The translations under genes and the position numbers were made by a program. Below, piece by piece: positions 13,180 to 16,370 of a stretch of 16,370 nucleotides of DNA. Within the stretch, counting starts at the first letter, position 1, and each line of letters begins with the position of its first letter. Below the pieces are notes generated by a model. That model ran no database searches. It saw nothing but the letters and a program-made list of their open reading frames with translations, and was not told where the DNA came from. The DNA is from an uncultured Alphaproteobacteria bacterium. GTDB taxonomy: Bacteria > Pseudomonadota > Alphaproteobacteria > Rhodobacterales > Rhodobacteraceae. The stretch is taken from assembly GCA_929200295.1 (NCBI GenBank), contig CAKMZE010000043.1:606-16975 (forward strand), in the 5' to 3' direction.

Positions 13180-14043
13180 ATGCGTCCCAAAGTAAAAGCG
13201 TTTTTTGATGAGGCGACCAATACCGTGTCTTATGTTGTGTGTGACCCCGCAGGATCAGCCTGCGGGGTCATTGACAGCGTTCTCGATTATGATCAGGCCG
13301 CTGGCCGCACGGATACCCGGTCAGCCGATGAGATTATCGCATGGGTACAAAGCGAGGGGCTCAGTGTTGCATGGATATTAGAAAGCCACGTGCATGCAGA
13401 TCACCTGTCAGCCGCGCCCTACCTACAAGACGCGTTAGGTGGGAAGATCGGGATCGGGGATCACATCACCATTGTGCAAAACACCTTTGGCAAGATTTTT
13501 AACGAAGGCACGAAATTCCAACGCGATGGATCGCAGTTTGATCAACTTTTCCAAGATGGCGATAGCATTCACATCGGACGATTACGCTGCGATATCTTGC
13601 ATACCCCCGGTCATACGCCGGCTTGTCTGACCTATCATATCGGGGATGCGGCCTTTGTTGGCGATACGCTCTTTATGCCCGATTTTGGCACAGCGCGTTG
13701 TGACTTTCCCGGTGGTTCTGCCGAAGATCTGTTTCAATCCATTCAAAAAATTCTGGCGCTACCCGATGAAACCCGCATCTTTGTCGGTCACGATTACAAA
13801 GCCCCCGGCCGCGATGAATTTGCTTGGGAGACAACCGTTGGCGAACAAAAGGCGCTGAATGTGCATATCGGTGCAGGCCGCCCATTGGAGGATTTCGTGC
13901 ATATGCGCGAAGCGCGGGATGCAAAGCTGGGCATGCCCCGGCTGATTTTACCTTCAATCCAAACCAATATGCGCGCAGGACAAATGCCCGAACCAGAGGA
14001 CAATGGACAAAGGTACTTTAAAGTACCGATTGATCGTCTTTAG
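13180..14043 (+). CDS. blh: Metallo-beta-lactamase-fold hydrolase, Blh/ETHE1-type persulfide dioxygenase-like
   Basis: 287 residues. Metal site residues are visible: H70-V-H72-A-D74-H75, then HTPGH with H145, then GDTLFMPDFGTARCDFPGGS (D162, D168 region), then VGHDY with H204. The FGTARCDFPGG segment is typical of ETHE1/Blh sulfur dioxygenases, which oxidise glutathione persulfide to sulfite, rather than of glyoxalase II. The C-terminus HMREARDAKLGMPRLILPSIQTNMRAG also fits Blh. It heads an operon with YeeE/YedE transporters and a DUF442 protein, as in sulfide-detoxification loci of other proteobacteria. AGAGAGG precedes the ATG. Function by family and context. Confidence 0.9.
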   Translation: MRPKVKAFFDEATNTVSYVVCDPAGSACGVIDSVLDYDQAAGRTDTRSADEIIAWVQSEGLSVAWILESHVHADHLSAAPYLQDALGGKIGIGDHITIVQNTFGKIFNEGTKFQRDGSQFDQLFQDGDSIHIGRLRCDILHTPGHTPACLTYHIGDAAFVGDTLFMPDFGTARCDFPGGSAEDLFQSIQKILALPDETRIFVGHDYKAPGRDEFAWETTVGEQKALNVHIGAGRPLEDFVHMREARDAKLGMPRLILPSIQTNMRAGQMPEPEDNGQRYFKVPIDRL

Positions 14044-14066
14044 GGCACTGCGCGAGGGACACAACT

Positions 14067-14495
14067 ATGCAAATCGAATGGGTTTATGGGCTCTTTGGCG
14101 GCCTGATAATTGGCATCGCCGGGTCTATTTTATTGCTCTTTAATGGGCGCATTATGGGGGCATCAGGCATTATCGGCGGACTTGTTGATGGATCGGGCCG
14201 CACCCGTGCGCGCGAAAATATCGCACTCATCCTTGGTCTGATCTTGGCACCTGCTGTCTTTGTCTGGGGCGCAGGCATGACAGGTGAGACGCATTTGATC
14301 AACAATTGGGCTGTGATCATTGGCGGTGGGCTTCTTGTTGGGGTCGGCACGCGGCTGGCCAATGGATGCACATCTGGGCATGGGGTCTGTGGCATTAGCC
14401 GGCTTTCGATCCGCGGGATCGTTGCAACCGTGTTTTATATCGCTGCAGGCGCTGCCACAGTCGTGGCTTTGCGGTATGTCGGGGGGATGATCTAA
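14067..14495 (+). CDS. YeeE/YedE-family sulfur-transport half-protein (first)
   Basis: 142 residues, four or so membrane helices. The family motif ANGCTSGHGVCGISRLS near residues 98-113 carries conserved C101 and C108; cysteines in this motif relay thiosulfate or sulfide-type sulfur in characterised YeeE. The N-terminus GLFGGLIIGIAGSILLLFNGRIMGASGI is also typical. It is half the length of full YeeE, so it probably pairs with the next gene (PmpA/PmpB type). GAGGG ribosome site; the stop TAA overlaps the next ATG by one base. Confidence 0.9.
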   Translation: MQIEWVYGLFGGLIIGIAGSILLLFNGRIMGASGIIGGLVDGSGRTRARENIALILGLILAPAVFVWGAGMTGETHLINNWAVIIGGGLLVGVGTRLANGCTSGHGVCGISRLSIRGIVATVFYIAAGAATVVALRYVGGMI

Positions 14496-14923
14496 TGCGG
14501 AGCATCATTGCATTCATCACAGGCGGATTATTCGGATCAGGCCTGTTGATATCAGGCATGACCGACACAACAAAAGTGCGCGGCTGGCTCGATATTTTTG
14601 GCGATTGGGACCCAACATTGGCCTTTGTCATGGGGGGGGCCATCATCCCGATGGCGATTGCTTGGATATTAACGCGCGAGCGCAAGCCTGTATTGGCTGA
14701 CAGCTTTCCTGACACATCTGATACGCGCCTGAGCAAAGAGCTGATCATCGGGTCAATCCTGTTCGGCATGGGCTGGGGGCTATCCGGTCTTTGCCCCGGA
14801 CCTGCAATGGCGTCATTGTCATTTGGTGGAATGACGGGGCTTGGGTTCTTTGCCGCGATGCTTGTCGGTATGCTGCTCGCCCCCAGAGCACGCGCTGCAC
14901 TGCTGCGTGGTCAGGCGTCATAA
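14495..14923 (+). CDS. YeeE/YedE-family sulfur-transport half-protein (second)
   Basis: 142 residues and homologous in layout to the preceding gene. GSGLLISGMTDTTKVRGWLD, then WDPTLAFVMGGAI, then GMGWGLSGLCPGPA with conserved C100, are the hallmarks of the second YeeE/YedE half (DUF6691/PmpB type). It overlaps the genes on both sides by one base, so the order hydrolase, transporter A, transporter B, DUF442 is translated as one coupled unit. It likely forms a heteromeric sulfur importer or exporter with the first half; direction of transport cannot be read. Confidence 0.9.
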   Translation: MRSIIAFITGGLFGSGLLISGMTDTTKVRGWLDIFGDWDPTLAFVMGGAIIPMAIAWILTRERKPVLADSFPDTSDTRLSKELIIGSILFGMGWGLSGLCPGPAMASLSFGGMTGLGFFAAMLVGMLLAPRARAALLRGQAS

Positions 14924-15354
14924 TGGATATTCGCCAACTGACACCCAGCCACGCCGTCAGCCCGCAAATCATGCCAGAAGATCTCGCAAAACTGGCCGAG
15001 GCTGGATTTACCACTGTGATCTGCAATCGCCCAGATGCCGAGGTGCCGCCCACGTTAAGCGCAGACACTATGCAGGCCGAAGCCGCGCGTCATGGTATCA
15101 CGTTCGTCTACCTGCCTATGGGGCGAACACCGCTCACCACAGATCTGATCGCGCAATGCGGTGAGGCCATGGATATGTCACAAGGGCCATCCCTTGCCTA
15201 TTGCGCGAGCGGAACACGGTCTTGCATCCTCTGGGCCTTTAGTCAGGCAGGGAAGACCCCAACAGCTGATCTGATCGCGACGGCCAGTGATTGCGGTTAT
15301 GATATAGGTCATTTTGCACCGCAGATCACAGCCCTAGCACAGTCTGGTGCGTAA
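14923..15354 (+). CDS. TIGR01244/DUF442 sulfurtransferase or phosphatase-like protein
   Basis: 143 residues. The fold is that of dual-specificity phosphatases, with ICNRPDAEVP after a first strand and a C-x5-R loop YCASGTRS (C94, R99), the DUF442 active site. Proteins of this family sit in sulfide-oxidation operons, sometimes fused to the Blh hydrolase, and are named beta-lactamase hydrolase-like or TIGR01244 sulfur transferase. Here it is a separate protein, its ATG overlapping the upstream stop. It may act on persulfides. It converges with the flagellar gene, with only 2 bases between stops. Confidence 0.88.
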   Translation: MDIRQLTPSHAVSPQIMPEDLAKLAEAGFTTVICNRPDAEVPPTLSADTMQAEAARHGITFVYLPMGRTPLTTDLIAQCGEAMDMSQGPSLAYCASGTRSCILWAFSQAGKTPTADLIATASDCGYDIGHFAPQITALAQSGA

Positions 15355-15356
15355 AA

Positions 15357-16349
15357 TTACACCGTATGATCTGCCGTATCCTGATCCGGCGATATGATAT
15401 CATCCTGCGGTAATTGCACGGGCTGGGACATCTGAGATTGTTCACCTGATTTCACGCTCACCTCGGTCATGCCAAGGTAAGGGTTTGGTTCAAGCCGTAC
15501 CGCGCGTTTGCCGGCAAACTGCCCTAACCGTGCCGCACTGACGAGATTGCCATCAGGGTCAAGCATACGCACGGAATCAACCGTGCAGCCATGCAATGGC
15601 ATGATCTGACCAACTGTAATGCCCTCAGCCATATAAAGCGGCACTGTGAAACGATGCAACTCTGCATTGAGCGTGGCTGAAGCCGCAGCCACTGTTTTTT
15701 GGAAATTCGGTTGCCAGGTTTCACTCGCCGCAGGTATGACGTCATCAATGATCAGCTCTTGCCCCATGGGCAAAAGCAACGTCATCTCGCCCTGACGATC
15801 CGCAACACCAAGATTGATCACCAACCGGATCACCCTGTAATCCACGTCAGAGAGCGCAAGTGCGGCCGCCCGCAAGCTGGGCACGCGTGTGCCCACTTGC
15901 ACATCACTTGCCCATCCATCTAGCTCAGTGCGTTGTGTGGTTTCACCGAGCATCTTTAACAGCATCGCCAACAGATCCGTCATCATCAACGCATCAGTTG
16001 CTGTTGCGGGACGTGGCTCAGCAGAGGCGGCCTGTAGCCGCCCCATTGTCTGCATCTCGATCAAGGCGCTGCGCAGCTGTTGATCTAAGGCCGCAAGCCC
16101 TACCAAATCAACATCATGCGTTAGGCCCACGAGCAGATAATCCTCGGCCACCAGTGTTTCGAGCTGGTCCAGCGTCAACGATTCCTCAAGCAGGCTTTCA
16201 ACGGTGATGGCAAGACGGTGCGCCTTATCCGCCGCGCGCTGCACAGCCAAACGCACGGCACGCGACGCCGTAATAGGCACATCCTCGGGCCCCGAGGCAC
16301 GCGGCGCAATCATGCGGCGTAAAATTGTATTTGCAGATGAAGCTGTCAT
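15357..16349 (-). CDS. FliM/FliN-family flagellar C-ring-type protein
   Basis: 330 residues, complete. A SpoA (surface presentation of antigens) domain lies at about 228-288: LHRFTVPLYMAEGITVGQIMPLHG, then VDSVRMLDPDGNLVSAARLGQFAGKRAVRL, with the terminal G-x-x-A-V-R-L of FliM/FliN. The rest is helical, with a central section (about 118-215) that could match the FliM middle domain weakly; the C-terminus is a polar tail. Rhodobacterales encode such a FliM/N-like protein of this length near flagellar genes. It would sit in the motor switch ring. No other flagellar gene is visible here, though the window ends just upstream of its start. Confidence 0.7.
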   Translation of the reverse strand: MTASSANTILRRMIAPRASGPEDVPITASRAVRLAVQRAADKAHRLAITVESLLEESLTLDQLETLVAEDYLLVGLTHDVDLVGLAALDQQLRSALIEMQTMGRLQAASAEPRPATATDALMMTDLLAMLLKMLGETTQRTELDGWASDVQVGTRVPSLRAAALALSDVDYRVIRLVINLGVADRQGEMTLLLPMGQELIIDDVIPAASETWQPNFQKTVAAASATLNAELHRFTVPLYMAEGITVGQIMPLHGCTVDSVRMLDPDGNLVSAARLGQFAGKRAVRLEPNPYLGMTEVSVKSGEQSQMSQPVQLPQDDIISPDQDTADHTV

Positions 16350-16370
16350 GGGATCCCAAAACCACAGTCA

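Overview
The window looks like a chromosomal segment of a marine-type alphaproteobacterium, most likely Rhodobacterales (roseobacter group). This rests on a GapR/DUF2312 protein, a DUF3768 protein, a FliM/FliN-like C-ring protein of the type common in that order, and a Blh/YeeE-YedE/DUF442 sulfur operon. The genus cannot be fixed from the sequence. A tRNA-Thr(UGU) gene on the minus strand (9764-9839) divides the window into two halves of different character.

Left half (1-9763): an accessory region abutting the 3' end of the tRNA, as expected of an integrated element whose other end lies outside the window. From left to right it holds: a decayed IS5/IS1182-type transposase fragment; a 122-bp imperfect inverted repeat; an XRE regulator overlapping a degenerate RuvC-like gene; a DUF3768 gene behind a two-hairpin leader; a small membrane protein; a 76-bp palindrome; a three-gene run of a hypothetical protein, a membrane-anchored VirD4/TraD/HerA-like ATPase and a replication-relaxation family protein; a ParD/ParE toxin-antitoxin pair; a secreted six-cysteine protein; a short FimB-sized tyrosine recombinase; an orphan C5 cytosine methyltransferase with a very short target-recognition region; and a 58-codon AlpA-type regulator.

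The most striking feature is between the secreted-protein gene (minus strand) and the recombinase gene (plus strand). A perfect 23-bp inverted repeat (7449-7471 and 7586-7608) encloses 114 bp that contain a consensus TATAAT box facing the recombinase. This is the layout of an invertible promoter: flipping the segment would point the promoter at the secreted-protein gene instead. The rival reading is a 160-bp MITE-like insertion, because both arms are followed outward by the same ATC triplet.

Right half (9840-16370): ordinary host genes. These are an FbpB-type iron ABC permease, a diverged sulfotransferase-like protein, gapR, a small two-helix membrane protein, a tightly coupled four-gene sulfur operon (persulfide-dioxygenase-like hydrolase, two YeeE/YedE half-transporters, DUF442 sulfurtransferase/phosphatase), and a convergent FliM/FliN-like flagellar protein.

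All assignments come from reading motifs and layout by eye; no database search was possible.
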